Made by a program: the position numbers and the translations under genes. From Cylindrobasidium torrendii FP15055 ss-10 (Eukaryota; Basidiomycota; Agaricomycetes; Agaricales; Physalacriaceae), in assembly GCA_000934385.1 (NCBI GenBank), contig KN880441.1, forward strand, positions 1 through 64,000: DNA of 64,000 nt, read 5' to 3'. Of the stretch, positions 1-11,118 are shown one piece after another. The notes beneath the pieces are model-generated. The model saw only the letters and a list, made by a program, of their open reading frames with translations, was not told the origin of the DNA and searched no databases. Positions within the stretch are counted from its first letter, which is position 1; the number at the start of each line of letters is the position of its first letter.

Positions 1-908
1 GATCAAAGGATCATCACAGAAAGTTGGCGGGGACACACTCGATGTCGAGGCCACTGTTCTCATTGACTTTTGTGCTCGACTAAATGGTTCACATATAAGA
101 TGAGGAGTATTCACTTCATATACTGGTGGAAAATCAGGCCTTTTGTGCATAATAATCACTGTATACTGGGATCTACTCAATTTTGCCACCGAATGTAATT
201 TTCGACGTCCAAGGGCGCGAGATATCCAACGCAACATACCACCAATGTATTCAGCTACACCAGAGGACCTACAATCAATTATTACAAGGTCTTTGGTTGT
301 GAGACGCGAGCGCAAGAGGGCGTCGATTGCGCGTGTTTCATATCCTGTCCTTGTTTCATATCCTGGGTCAGGATAGTATGTAGACCCAAACTGTCTAGTG
401 CTACATCGTCGCACCAAAGCTTGTAGTTTGCGGCAGCTGCACGAAGTGGGGATACTTTCAAGCCATTGAACGCGTACTAGTGTGACGGCATTATGATTCT
501 TTGATTCAACAACCTCTACCCTTACCCATACGATTATTCGTGATTGTCTTTACTCTCTGGCCTCGACGTCGGCCGCTGAGACCCTCGCGCGTTACCAGTC
601 ACAACATCACTAATTTCCGACGTACTCATTGCCACATCAGAAGTTCCTGGCGCTGCGTCCTTCTCAGCTTGGTTTTCTACCAGAGGTTAGCATTGTGCAC
701 ATTCTTGGGTGCAAGGTCGACGCACTGTACACGGACGCGGGGCCTTCTTGAGTCTTCGCACTCTGTTGCATGGCAAGCATTGCTGCGCCAGAGAGGGCCA
801 CTGAACTTCCAACGGCAAGAGCCTGGGCAAAAACCGGTCAGCCCCTCCATATGAGGAAGACGTAGAACAGCTGTGGCATACAAGTCCAGATTTCATGGGT
901 GCGGACAT
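1..908 (-). CDS. Unrecognised multi-exon protein, 3' end off the window
   Basis: I infer four exons read leftwards: 908-882, 822-726, 676-554 and 515 to beyond position 1, with introns of 59, 49 and 38 bp. Phases match at every junction, donors include GTATGC and GTGCGT, and the second intron has a TGCTAAC-like branch site. The start ATG lies in a CACAAGATGTCC context. The protein opens with MSAPMKSGL and a short hydrophobic stretch (ALAVGSSVALSGAAMLAM) that could be a membrane anchor. A Ser/Thr-rich linker follows, then a more globular part containing DLVIIDCRSSGVAEYIGGML. The last exon stays open for over 170 codons to the edge; a further intron inside it (near 366-490) is possible. I do not recognise the family. 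The opposite-strand frames here are shadows. Confidence 0.5.
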
Positions 909-1222
909 CTTGTGGGGTATGGCGGGGGAGATGTATGTAAGGTGTTGGTTATGTGGTGGGGGTGATTGGTGGAATATGGCCGAGCTTGGCATCGTAAGCG
1001 TATCTTATATGTGTCTGAAGGCAGCTTTGACGTCACGATCTCGGACGGTGAGGTGGCGCAACTTCGACCCCTCAAGATGAAAGGCATTGTCAATCGGTTC
1101 TGCATAGCTGTTCTCGATTGAATGGTAAGTATGACATAGCCAATGACCAACCAATAATCTGGCTGTCACTACGAGCCACCACTTCCTGGCAATTTTGCCC
1201 TTCCATTTTGCGCGCCGCATTA
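909..1222. other. Intergenic, nothing recognised
   Basis: This lies between the start of the left-edge gene and the 3' end of the first GH53 gene. It should hold the promoter of the left-edge gene, but no TATA box or repeat stands out. Confidence 0.4.
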
Positions 1223-2638
1223 TTATGCTTTGAACATGCTCATAGAGCTCCTGGCAGCCCCCGAATATTCCACTAACAAATTGTCTGCACAGCTAGACCC
1301 GAGACCTAGCGATGAATTCGTGAGTATCACTTCTAGGACCAACACTCCTGAACAACTTGGAAGGGTCACGTACCACCATTCCCAATCCAAGCTGGTTCCC
1401 AGTAAACAAAACCGATTCCATGCCCTCCGGAGAGACCGTTCAGGATGCTCTTAAGGCTGTTAACCTGGAGGGGGAAGTTAGTACTTTGCAGCTAAGATGA
1501 GCAGCCTGGTGCGAACCCATGATACTTGGCCGGCAACCGACTTTGGAATACTAGGCTCTGTTAGGGTAGCAGAGCACTCCACAGGCCAGTCGGTTTCGAC
1601 GAGGAAGACATCCTAAGAGCATCAAATGGTGAGTAAATCACTCTTCTTCGAGCTGACCAGAGAATCCCCGGCCCTCAGTTCAAACCAACTAAACGGACCT
1701 TGTTGTACGATGAAACAAGCGTGTTGAGACTGCTCTTGAGGTTGTTCAGAGTTGCGCCAGAGTCGTAGAATGGATACATCGAAAAGGCCATCACATCGAA
1801 GTCTGAAGTGGCGAATGCACCTTGAATGAAGATTTGCTTGTAGAAGGATGTCATTGCCGAGCTTTTCCAACCATTTGCGAGGTGAACGACAATCTTTGTT
1901 GAGGACGACGCGGCACGAACGGCGGCAGACGCGGAATGCAGGAGCTGGGAAACTGGTGTGTACCCATTCTTGCTGATTTGCCCTGTTGGCCAGAGCATGC
2001 CATCGTTGATTTCGTTTCCTATCTGTGAATCGTTTGAGAATTAGAGCAGGCGACACGGGCTTCTTTGACCTGAACGAACGCGGGCGTGACGCCTGCAGCA
2101 ATGAACTGCTTTACGACCCAGAGAGTATAGCTGTACCGGTGTCAGTATCGGTCTCTAGCGCTAGCGCTAGCAGAAACTCACTCGTATACCGCTTGGTTCA
2201 ACCCGGACAAATCCGTGGCCCATCCGGACGGTATGCCTTGCTTCGACGGGTCCGCCCCTACGTACATCGCATTAGAAACACCGCGACGGTCGTATTATGG
2301 GTCTGAGCATGTCGCAGAAAATAACACCTACAGGTATCGCTATAATGCAGGTCGACCATAACACTCATACCCGCAGCCTTTGCACGCACGCCGAGGGCGA
2401 CCATCTTGGCAAGGTTGTAGTCTGAGCTATCTGACGCCCAGACGCGGATACGCGCAAGGTTCGTGCCATGGCTCGCCAAAATTGACTCCAACGACTTTGT
2501 CGACCCGCCATCGCTGTATTTCTGACCCTTGGCTTCGAGGAGAGGAAGGGAAGAAAAATCGGCACCACGGTATGAGAGGGAGAAGGTGTGCGTGACGAGG
2601 AGCAGGATGCCCAGGAGAAAGGTTTGCAGGCGAAGCAT
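1223..2638 (-). CDS. GH53 arabinogalactan endo-beta-1,4-galactanase, copy 1
   Basis: This is a secreted enzyme that cuts beta-1,4-galactan side chains of pectic arabinogalactan. The 5' exon encodes a signal peptide (MLRLQTFLLGILLLV) followed by SYRGADFSSLPLLEAKG, the usual mature start of fungal GH53. Next come LARIRVWA and MVDLHYSDTWADPSKQ. Further exons give FVQIGNEINDGMLWP, whose Glu in NEI is the family acid/base, then VFLVETDWPVEC, whose Glu is the nucleophile, and GFVYWEPAWIGNGG. The C-terminus is GLGSSCADNLLVEYSG and ends at a TAA at 1223-1225. I place introns near 2265-2325, 2130-2180, 2000-2050, 1600-1690, 1455-1520 and 1310-1370, all GT-AG. All catalytic blocks are intact. It is a tandem paralogue of the gene at 3200-4673, and a TATA-like box lies upstream at 2714-2720. 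Confidence 0.9.
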
Positions 2639-3199
2639 CTTGCTAGGATTTCAGAATTGCTGGGGGTCGGGCTTCACCAACGTCGTCGTCGCTACCTGGC
2701 TACCATGTTGCGGCTTTATATGTTCTACGCGGCTGCTTCTCGCAGGAACAAAATCGTTCTGCTGCCAGGCCCAACTCGTCGCCGGAATATCCGAAGCCTT
2801 TGGACGGACCGCTCAGTGCCTCGCCATGTTGAGTCAAAATGTTAAAAAAGGATTCGGAGCTGAAGGAACAATATGCATTGTGTTGGACTCCCTGATGGGA
2901 CTCTGCTGCCAGCAACTGTCGACACCGATAAACTGATCCCCATCTCAGCGTAGGATGAAAAGGAGGATTCTCGGCGTATGATACCAGTTGCCGCTCGCAT
3001 AGTCGCTCGCCGAACTTCACATGTTCGTGACCACGAGCCATCCGCGAGCACAAGGTTTTATAGCCCATCCGATCTAAGAATGCGCTGGACCCGATTTCGA
3101 AGAACATGCTACAGAGCGTGGGAAATGACAACGTACGGATACTATATTGGGGAGATCTTTGTACGTCTATAGGCAAATAAGCGAGTGATTGCGTAGAAT
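2639..3199. other. Spacer between the two GH53 copies
   Basis: The spacer holds the promoter of GH53 copy 1 (TATA-like box at 2714-2720). No gene is supported; the long antisense frame across 2700-3269 overlaps the 3' exon of GH53 copy 2 and is a shadow. Confidence 0.5.
2714..2720 (-). promoter_or_regulatory. TATA-like box of GH53 copy 1
   Basis: On the minus strand the sequence reads TATAAAG, about 75 bp upstream of the ATG at 2638. Position and sequence suit an inducible secreted enzyme gene. Confidence 0.5.
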
Positions 3200-4673
3200 T
3201 CAGGCGCTGAACATGCTCATGGAGCTCCTTGCGGCGCCGGAGTACTCTACCAACAAGTTGTCTGCGCAACTGGATCCAAGACCTAAGAAAGCTGTGAGCA
3301 TTGACACCAATCAGGTTAGTGCAGACACATCTGGCGAGTGTCTACAGGCTATAGCACAATGAAGGGATAACGTGTTCTTTGGGTCAAGGTGATGGACCCC
3401 ACAGAACACTTATGTGGTAGCAAAGCCAAAGGGGGATGTCGGATTCCGAAGGACCGACGTACCACCATTGCCGATCCAAGCTGGCTCCCAATAGACGAAT
3501 CCAAGACCATGTCCGCCCGCGAGATCATCCAAGATGCTTCTCAGGTCATTGACCTGTAGACATGAAGCAGGTTAAGACATTGGAAAGTTGAATAAACGTA
3601 CCCATTCAACCTGACCATCGACAGATTTGGGAATATCAGGCTCGGTCAGCGTCACATCACTGCAGTCCACAGGCCAATCAGTCTCGACAAGGAAGATGTC
3701 CTGTAGACACGACAGTCTCTGTAAATATCCCTCGACGAATACCCGACACCACGTACTTTGTTATACGACGACACCAGAGTCGATAGACTTCCCTGCAGGC
3801 TAGCAAGGGTCGCGCCAGAATTGTAGAATGGGTACATGGAGAAGGCCATCACGTCAAAGTCCGAGGGATCGAATGCGCCTTGGATGAAGATCTGGTCATA
3901 GAAAGACGACATTGCGGAGCCATCCCACCCATTGGCAAGATGCACAACAATCTTTGTTGAGGATGATGCCTCTCGCACGGCGGTGGAGGCAGAGTGCAGA
4001 AGCTCTGAGAGCGCCTCATAGCCGTTCTCACTGATTTGGCCTGCTGGCCAGAGCATACCGTCGTTTATCTCGTTGCCAATCTAGACGTGTTGAACTCTCT
4101 GCACTTGGAATAAGGAGGCACGGTGCAACCAACCTGGACGAACGCGGGGGTGACACCTGCATCGACGAATTCTTGAACAGCGTACAGTGTGTAACTATAG
4201 ACAATGTAAGCATTGAGCGATATTCAGCGGCGAAAGCCTTACTCGTAGATCGCACTGTCCAGCCCTGACAAATCTGTTGCCCAACCGGCCGGAGTCCCTT
4301 GTTTCCCAGGATCGGCCCCTTGATAAACATTAGCACTGGTCAAGCACAGTCAAACACAACATTTACATGTATCACTGTAGTGCAAGTCGACCATTACGTC
4401 CATGCCCGCAGCATTCGCTCGCACACCGAGAGCGACCATGTCGGCAAGGTTGTAGTCCGAATCATCTGCTGCCCACACCCGAATGCGCGCAAGGTTGGTC
4501 CCATAGTTCGCCAGAATTGTCTCGAGCGCCTGCGTTGTGCCACCATCGCTATATGATTGGCCGTCAGCTTCGAGGATGGGGAGGGACGAAAAATCGGCGC
4601 CGCGGTATGTAACTGCGAGGGCGCTTGTGGCAGGCAGGAGGGCACTGAAGACTTTTCGAAGGCGGAACATCAT
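3200..4673 (-). CDS. GH53 arabinogalactan endo-beta-1,4-galactanase, copy 2
   Basis: This is a second secreted beta-1,4-galactanase. Two adjacent ATGs (4671-4673 and 4668-4670) open a signal peptide (FRLRKVFSALLPATSALA) leading into VTYRGADFSSLPILEADG. The family blocks follow: LARIRVWAAD, MVDLHYSDTW, the NEIN acid/base Glu before DGMLWPAG, IFLVETDWPVDC with the nucleophile Glu, and FVYWEPAWIGNG. The C-terminus is GLGSSCADNLLVEYSG with a TGA at 3200-3202. The exon-intron plan matches copy 1 at the points I could splice, so the duplication was of genomic DNA. The two copies differ at many residues (for example the stretch after the signal peptide and the LTEP region), so it is not very recent. 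I see no inactivating change. Confidence 0.9.
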
Positions 4674-5030
4674 TAAGGTGGCTCCCGGGAGCCTGCTGAA
4701 CCTTGCTTATATACCATCGACGCGCGGTCCCTTTTCGCAGAAATAGAGTTGCTATGTGGTTGTTCTGCTCCAAAAAGCCATTGGAAACGCCAAAATATCG
4801 GAAAGTTTAGGACGGGCCGTGCTGCGAGAAGAGGCCACGGGCCTCAAGAGACTGCATGGACAAAGCTGGCCGATGGTGCAGGCGGCAGGGATCTTGGTTG
4901 ACGACATTCCTGCAAGTTCTAAGCTGGTCCAGGGAATAGCAACATGGTCAACACAACAGGAAATCATTTGTCCTTGAAGCACATGCCCTAGATTATTGCA
5001 TTAGGATACACGTTCAGTCTCTACGCGATA
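4674..5030. other. Promoter region of GH53 copy 2 and PIG-L 3' spacer
   Basis: A TATATAAG box lies at 4706-4713. Nothing else is recognised. Confidence 0.45.
4706..4713 (-). promoter_or_regulatory. TATA box of GH53 copy 2
   Basis: The minus strand reads TATATAAG about 33-40 bp before the ATG at 4673, implying a very short 5' leader. Confidence 0.55.
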
Positions 5031-5968
5031 TCAACTTTGAGCAGTTACAGCGACCTGCCACTCATTCACCCACATATACCTGGAGGAGAGGACGTACAGC
5101 CAACGATACCACACCAATTGGCTCCAATGCTGGCGCATGGCTCGGTGGGCGATGAGGAAGTTGTCAAATCCGGATACGAAGACAGGCATTGTGCGCGCGG
5201 ACACCGCTGACTTGAGGAATGGAGCATGGGATGACCGTCCTGCCATATAAAGGACCGACGCGTAGGCGTATTCTGCAAGTTCCAGCAGTGCGATGCCGTA
5301 GAGGTCTATCTTGGCTTGTAGAGGAGCGACGATGCCGAGGTACTTGGTTGGAAGGGGTACAGATATCAGTGAGTAGACTTTCACGCGAGAATCATGGCTT
5401 CTGGCGTAGTGCCGCGCGCCAAGGAAAGCAGAGCCGTGGTTAGGATGCCCAGAGACGCCTTGCGGGTCGAACGTGAGGATCTAGGGCTCCGTGAGCGCAT
5501 AAGGGTAGGATGGACTAGCGCACAGACAGTTGATATGTTTTGCGCGACAATATACGGATGGAGAACGTCTGATATGACGTCTGGATCCCAGAGCTTCGTG
5601 ATATCGTCTTGGAGGTCGCTGTCTATAGTGAGGGCAAAGCAAAAGCCATCGCGGGTAACGCACGGGTGTTCTATGATGAACCGTCTGCTCTCGGGTATGC
5701 TCAACACGTCCAAGCTTTGCATGTATTCAGCTTCACGCGCCTCCCCCAATCCATCTGCATTTCCGCGCGACAATGAGAGAATAGACACGGTCACGTTGGC
5801 GGCATGAAGTCCCAGTATTGTCGGCGCAAAGAACATACATTCGTCGTCCGGATGAGCAGTGACAAGGAGCACATTCTCGAGCCCATTTGTCAAGACGCTC
5901 TTGGTGCTGATTGGTTTGTATAATATTGCGGCAACTAGAGAGGTGATGAAAGCTGGAAGGAAGAGCAT
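5031..5968 (-). CDS. GPI12: N-acetylglucosaminyl-phosphatidylinositol de-N-acetylase (PIG-L/GPI12 family)
   Basis: PIG-L enzymes remove the acetyl group from GlcNAc-PI in the second step of GPI-anchor synthesis, at the cytosolic face of the ER. Exon 1 (5968-5516) has an N-terminal hydrophobic anchor (FLPAFITSLVAAIL), then VLLVTAHPDDECMFFAPT, the zinc-binding AHPDDE motif, and SLSRGNADGLG. After a 35 bp intron (5515-5481), exon 2 restores ILTFDPQGVSGHPNH, the second zinc-site block of the family. The 300-residue product is close to family size. The C-terminal part includes SQLVWYRWLYVLSSRYMWVNEW, typical of eukaryotic members. The first ATG in frame is at 5966-5968; a GTG just upstream is not a credible start. 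The intron is at the short end for this genome. Confidence 0.88.
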
Positions 5969-6171
5969 CACGGCAGAAGAGGAGGTTTAGTGCTGATCGC
6001 GACCGGCATGCCACAAGTCAAGTGCTTAGAGCTGCTTTCACTCCAATCTGCGGATGAAAACTGAGTAGAACAACCTTCAACGGCTCGATAAGTTGTCCGT
6101 TCTATTCGCTCTGCAATCCTCATCCACAGACGTTGACCACTGTGATCGACACACCTTGCCTTCATTCCATC

Positions 6172-6620
6172 ATGGCTTCTCGACGACGGGCCAGTTTGCC
6201 GCCTATCCCGGATATGCGCTTCGAGTCTGCCTTCCTCGCAAAGATAAATCCCTATGTCACCGTTACAAGACTCAGACGGCAACCGTCTGAGGATTCTGAT
6301 CTTGTCTATGTCGATGCGGCCGACGAGAAGTTGGTACCAGCGGGCGAACTCATCCAGATTCAATGGGGAAATGTCATCTGGGCAACATTTCGCGACCAAG
6401 TCCTCATGATGTGGTTGCAGGGCGCTGTCTGGTGCGCGGTATTCTCCTTACCTTGTTGTGGGCTAACATTTGTTGCAGGTCTTCCATCCAAGCCTTTGCC
6501 GCCCCAATGTACACGCGAGTCACTCGGCGCGTACAGAGTACTTTGAAGGCTGAGAGGGAGGGAGGTGCATCAGCGTGGCTAAGAGGATGGGTGCAACAGC
6601 TTGGACTGGCGAGACACTAG
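6172..6620 (+). CDS. DUF1770-like small fungal protein
   Basis: Two exons (6172-6431 and 6479-6620, 47 bp intron) encode 133 residues. The N-terminus RASLPPIPDMRFESAFLAKI resembles the conserved start of fungal DUF1770 proteins, and the C-terminal part has LQGAVWSSIQAFAAP and WLRGWVQQLGLARH. The middle is acidic (SEDSDLVYVDAADEK). Family membership is from memory of the motif and not certain. No enzymatic role is known to me; the hydrophobic C-terminal half could associate with a membrane. It is divergent from the PIG-L gene, with a shared 203 bp promoter region. Confidence 0.65.
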
Positions 6621-7068
6621 TTGCTGGCATAGCACCTATCACACTAGTTCACGGATTGCTCGTCATTGCTAGCCGCGGATGCTCTATGAGGACGGCCGCT
6701 TGGAATAAACACAACCATCACACGAGCAAATACCGCCAGAAAACCGCTATCCTTGATTGTTCCAATATGACGGTGAATAGGATGCCAACAATCTTGGCAA
6801 GTCCACATTCGAACTCAACGCTCGCAGTTACCACCGTTCCTTCCGGTTGGTATGCATGCGGTATTGGTGTACCACCGTCATCACTGGTGCCTTCGGGGGC
6901 GGTGGCCGGTGACGGCTTAACCAGGTTCATGAGCGCATGAATCCCTAATCGTCACCACCGCCCCTGTGAGTTCCAAGACTCCAGCCATTTATAAGGCTGG
7001 GCTGAGCAAAGTCAATTCAACATTCCCTTCCATATCACTACCCACTCTCTCCAATACCGCACATAACC
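6621..7068. other. Intergenic with promoter of the DDR48-like gene
   Basis: Only a TATA-like TTTATAAGG at 6988-6996 stands out, about 75 bp upstream of the next ATG. Confidence 0.4.
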
Positions 7069-7449
7069 ATGGATTTCGTCAAGGGCCAGCTAAACAAGGT
7101 TCAAGGATCCCACGGCCAGTCGGGCACTTCCACCACCCAGGCGGGTCAACAACAATCTTCGGGAGGCGGAGGTCTCATGGGAAAGGTCAACAATGCCCTG
7201 GGCGGCGGTCAGCGCGGCGAGCAGAATGAAGATGGTCTCGACAAAGGTCTGATTCTGTTCACCTCAGCAATTATTAGATCATTGACCTTCAGCGCAGGCG
7301 TCGATTATGCCCAAGAGCATGTCTTCGGGCAGGGTTCGCAGAAGAACGAGTCAGCCGCTGAGCAGGCAAAGGATGAGCATATCTCCGACGCGATTCGAAA
7401 GGGCTACAAAGGAGCCGTTGGAAAGGACTTTCCCATTGCAGACAAGTAG
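7069..7449 (+). CDS. Small DDR48-type stress-associated protein
   Basis: Two exons (7069-7246 and 7298-7449, 51 bp intron) give 109 residues. The protein is hydrophilic, with a Gly/Gln-rich N-terminal half (MDFVKGQLNKVQG, GGGGLMGKVNNALGGG) and a charged helical half (DKGVDYAQEHVFGQG, AKDEHISDAIRKGYKGAVG, ending DFPIADK). This layout matches short fungal proteins often labelled DNA-damage-responsive protein 48, although relation to yeast Ddr48 itself is doubtful. The biochemical function is unknown. The TATA-like promoter and small soluble product fit an abundant, stress-induced protein; that last point is inference. Confidence 0.72.
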   Translation: MDFVKGQLNKVQGSHGQSGTSTTQAGQQQSSGGGGLMGKVNNALGGGQRGEQNEDGLDKGLILFTSAIIRSLTFSAGVDYAQEHVFGQGSQKNESAAEQAKDEHISDAIRKGYKGAVGKDFPIADK

Positions 7450-7639
7450 ACTCCCCGGAGTCCCAAGGAGACATCCATAAATCATCAAACATTGAATCCG
7501 CATTGTATTTGTATTGTCCATAATCAACGCCTTGCCATAGTAGCACACCACTGTTCTCAGTACCGTCAATTGCTCATGAGTACCTCGAAATAAAATACAT
7601 GATACGAGCGCTCTAACCATCAGCGCATGCTTCAAAGTC

Positions 7640-8920
7640 TCAGGCATCGCCCAGGTGGGGATCCCAAGACGCACAGTCGACTTGATCCAGCCACCTTTGT
7701 CTCTGTACCTCCCGCTGACAAACCAAGCTCCCTGAACAGGATGTGCAGTTTCCATCATGATTTGGTGAATTGTCGTTGACCCTCCATAAGGTCCCAAAGG
7801 TCGAGAAAGCGCTGGAGACACAGGCAGCGCGTTCTCGGACGCTCAGTGCAGGGAGCGTGCCCTTCGCAGACGCGTAATTCAACACATTGATTCGCTGGCG
7901 CAACGAAAGGTCTGGGGCAAGGAAGCCCAGTATGTGTTGTAATAGTTCTGCTGGGAGCGATGTCTTGGATGGGTGCAAGAGAACTTGACGAGCATAACGC
8001 AACAGCTGTACCGCTTCCTTCTGAAGCTGGGGCTTCAGCGTGCTGTTTCGAGCCAGAATACCGCGAAGGGCTGTTTCCGCTGCCATCCAGTCGTCTCGGG
8101 AAACGTCCTCGTCCTCAGTGCATTGGTTGGAGAGCAGTTCGACGGATGTAAGTGAGTAGTTGAATCGGTCAATGGCCTTTATGAGTGATGTGACGCCGTC
8201 GTAGCCTAGGTTATTGCCATTGCACTTAAGAGTAGTAAGCCGGCATCTACGGGAGGTGATAAAATCGACCATGGACGGCGCGGAGAGGTGCGTGAGCTCG
8301 ACAGCAGATATGTGCAATTCTCGAAGGGTGGTTGCATCAAGTGACGGGAAGAAGGATGCTGCGAACGTGTCGCTAAGAGATGGGTTAGTGGTCAAGGAAA
8401 GCGATTCCAACTTGGATTTGTTTATAGCGGCAGCAAACATTCGTATAGTGGTGGCATCCCCGCCGAAGAGGTTCTGGGTGGTTCGTGAGAATCTCGCTAT
8501 AAGTGGTTCGCGGAGCACGTACATTTTGCAGAAATAACTCTCTCAAATGAACGTTTCCCTTGAGGTACCCTGCGAGGGCCAGCAATCCCTTGTCCCCAAT
8601 ATCGTTCGCGTTGAGGCTGATCTCCGCTATGGGGTAGACACGACCGGCTGGTGACGCCAGGAAACGAAAGAGAACGAGGCAGCCCGCGTCCCCGAGGTGG
8701 TTGTGGCCGAGTATGAGCTTTGTGACGGTGGACTGCGAAGTTATGTGGTTTATAATCACTTGTGCTCCTGCCAGACTAGCATTAACAATCAAACGCAGAG
8801 AGAGCAAGCCAACACACCTTCGACAGACGTTAGGCTAGCGTCCATTAGGTCAACATAGCCTCGGGAGCTACCAAGTGGTCGGCCGCGGCTCGAGCCCGTG
8901 AGAGAGGCAAAGAAGTCCAT
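7640..8920 (-). CDS. RNI-like leucine-rich-repeat protein
   Basis: Three exons (8920-8818, 8767-8523, 8473-7640) encode about 393 residues. Ribonuclease-inhibitor-type repeats run from about residue 40 to 230: VTKLILGHNHLGDAG, IAEISLNANDIGDKG, LRELFLQNNLFGGD, LESLSLTTNPSLSD and LTTLKCNGNNLGYDG. A helical tail follows with LLRYARQVLL, LLQHILGFLAP and LSLRQRINVLNYAS, then a Cys-containing end (NCTSCSGSLVCQREVQRQRW). This C-terminal block recurs in basidiomycete RNI-like proteins. Such proteins are protein-interaction scaffolds; no partner can be inferred. The donor splits the frame exactly at LFLQN|NLFGG, which confirms the last intron. Confidence 0.8.
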
Positions 8921-9264
8921 GTTGATGGTGTGGTGCTAGAAAGTGCTTTACATGGATTAGACATCGCAATTGGCCGCGAACGGCCAGCGATCATCCGCGG
9001 TAACTTGTCAAGTCCTACGACCATGGCATTTCAGTATCTGGAGGGCTCAACAATCACCCTGATAGTCTTTGTGTGGCTATGAACACCCTGCATGGCGTAT
9101 ACTCTCGCTCCAAGCCGCCCCGGCATTATGTCGGACGCCGCCGACTCAGATCGAGCCAAAACGCTCTAGGTTATCTTCATCCTCCATCGCCCAGCCCAAG
9201 CAGTGAGTGAGAAATGATGAATGTTGCCGTTTCATATTGACGATGACTCTCTCACAGACCTGCA
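8921..9264. other. Divergent promoter region, RNI protein and F-box protein
   Basis: The spacer between two divergent genes is 344 bp. No TATA box or repeat is evident. Confidence 0.4.
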
Positions 9265-10529
9265 ATGGGTAGCCTTCCCCAGGAGCTCATCGACATTATC
9301 GTGTTCAATGTCGCGCAGCTCGGTAGCACAGACGCCCTGCGGACTTGCTGCCTACTATCCAAACAGTTCTACGCCAGCGCACGTGTGCATCTCTTCAAAT
9401 CATTCACTCTGCGTCCTCGAAATGCGCGCGCCATGTCCTCTCTCCGCACCATGCTCGCCTCCGCCCCGCATCTCACGTCTTTCCGCAAGCGCCTCTCCAT
9501 TCCCTCTCATTTTCCCGAATCGATGCTGGAGTTCCTATCTGCGTTTAGTTCCGTCGTACATCTATCAGTATCCAACGAACCAGCGGTGTATCAGAACGGA
9601 GATATCTCATTCCCAGAGGCCAGCCCTTCGATAACCAATGCACTGTCGTCTATGACCATCACCAGTATGGTCTTATGGGACCTACGCTTCCCTAACACCA
9701 AATATGTCTTGCGAATTCTTTCCAACGCGCCTAATCTCAAGTCGCTCGACCTGCAGTGCATTACTATCGAAAGCGCAGAAATATTGGATTACCCAGAAAG
9801 CAACATACGACTACAATCGTTGAGATTCCATGCCGGGTTTGGGTCGAGGAGTCGGCACAACTCTGTGGGTATATTCCTAGCTGCGTTTGCGCTGGACAAA
9901 CGGCGCATTCACGGTCTGAAGTCCTTAACTGCGGAATGCCTGTCCAGGAAAGAGGGAAGTCCGTTGCTCGATATCATGCGCTCTTGTGACCAGCTTGAGA
10001 GTTTAAAGCTATCATATTGGAAGCATGGATTCTGTAGGTCGCTTATCTTTATGACTGTGAACAGCACTTACCTACGTGTTCAGTCTACGGAGGCTCACAG
10101 ACTGGGACGCAAACGAACAGGTTCGCCATACTACCACATGTCAAATATCTCGATATCGACCTCCCGTCGAACCGCAACCGGGATGAGGGCGCGCTCATGC
10201 TGTGGTATCTCGAAATGTTTCGCACAGCGACCTCGCTGGAAACACTCAATTGGACCTGGCTTGTTTCGCACCACCATTTCGTGTCGGGTGACACCCCAGG
10301 GCTTGTGGTCAGTGAAATCGGAGCGGACTTCTCAGCCGAACGCTGGTCGGAGTTCGACACCATTGTCGGTGGAATACAGTCGCTGAAGACAGTCCATATA
10401 CGAGTGGAAGCAACTGGCAGAAGCAATCATCTAGGACAACAGGCTGCGCAATTTGAGGTTAGAGATAATTTGTTGGTGCAGTGTCGCACACTGAGAGAGC
10501 GAGGAATCCTACTCGTCACATGCCAATGA
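9265..10529 (+). CDS. F-box protein with degenerate LRR-like C-terminus
   Basis: Two exons (9265-10033, 10084-10529) encode 404 residues. The start MGSLPQELIDIIVFNVAQLG...LRTCCLLSKQFYASARVHLF is an F-box (residues about 3-45), which binds Skp1 in SCF ubiquitin ligases. Downstream, leucine-rich segments such as LKSLDLQCITIESAE, LKSLTAECL and LESLKLSYWKHGF look like irregular repeats for substrate binding. After the 50 bp intron the frame continues FAILPHVKYLDIDLP and TVHIRVEATGRSN. This fits the large, rapidly evolving F-box families of Agaricomycetes. The substrate is unknown. Confidence 0.75.
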
Positions 10530-11118
10530 AGTTAACTTGTCCGCAGTCCAAAAAATATCTGTATGTCAGCCCGTCCAGTGCATTTGCGTTTATCAGCCAT
10601 TTCGTGCGCAGGTATGTGTAGGCCTGTCTGGCATAATTGCGGCATACATCGCGACTCGCAACGGCTACCTATGATAGGGCATCTGCGATGGAACACCTAT
10701 GAAAGCTTGGACACACTGTACGCCGAAGGCATTTTGTTGTTGTGCCTAACGTTCGAGCACCTCCCGCCCACCATTGGTTTGGTAAATCCCGTGAAGCCAG
10801 GCCTTTCATTCCCCTTCAAACCATGCCACTACCACAGACATTCCTACATCTTCACGTTCGGCATGCAGCACACAGAAACGACATGTGGCAGTGCAGGAAC
10901 AGGACATCATGAAAACGATCACAATTAGCCGCTGGAATTGGCGTGCCTCTACCTCTCGAAACAATCATAGGTGATCTTGCGCCCCGAAGATGCACCCAAG
11001 AGTTTGTACACATGGCTCTCTGGGTAACGGGTTTAAATGAATCCCCCTTACAACACCATATAGCAAAGGTATAAAAGCCCGAGTCCCTAGTGTCTATAGA
11101 AGCACGACTTTCGCAGCC
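10530..11118. other. Intergenic, promoter of the SGNH esterase gene
   Basis: This holds a clear TATA box at 11070-11077. The open frame near 10563-10928 has no recognisable motif and is not called. Confidence 0.45.
11070..11077 (+). promoter_or_regulatory. TATA box of the SGNH esterase gene
   Basis: TATAAAAG lies 42-49 bp before the ATG at 11119, so the 5' leader is only about 20 nt. Confidence 0.6.

Noticed and set aside
143..376. Plus-strand open frame at the left edge
   Set aside because: It lies antisense to the last exon of the left-edge gene, which has consistent splicing.
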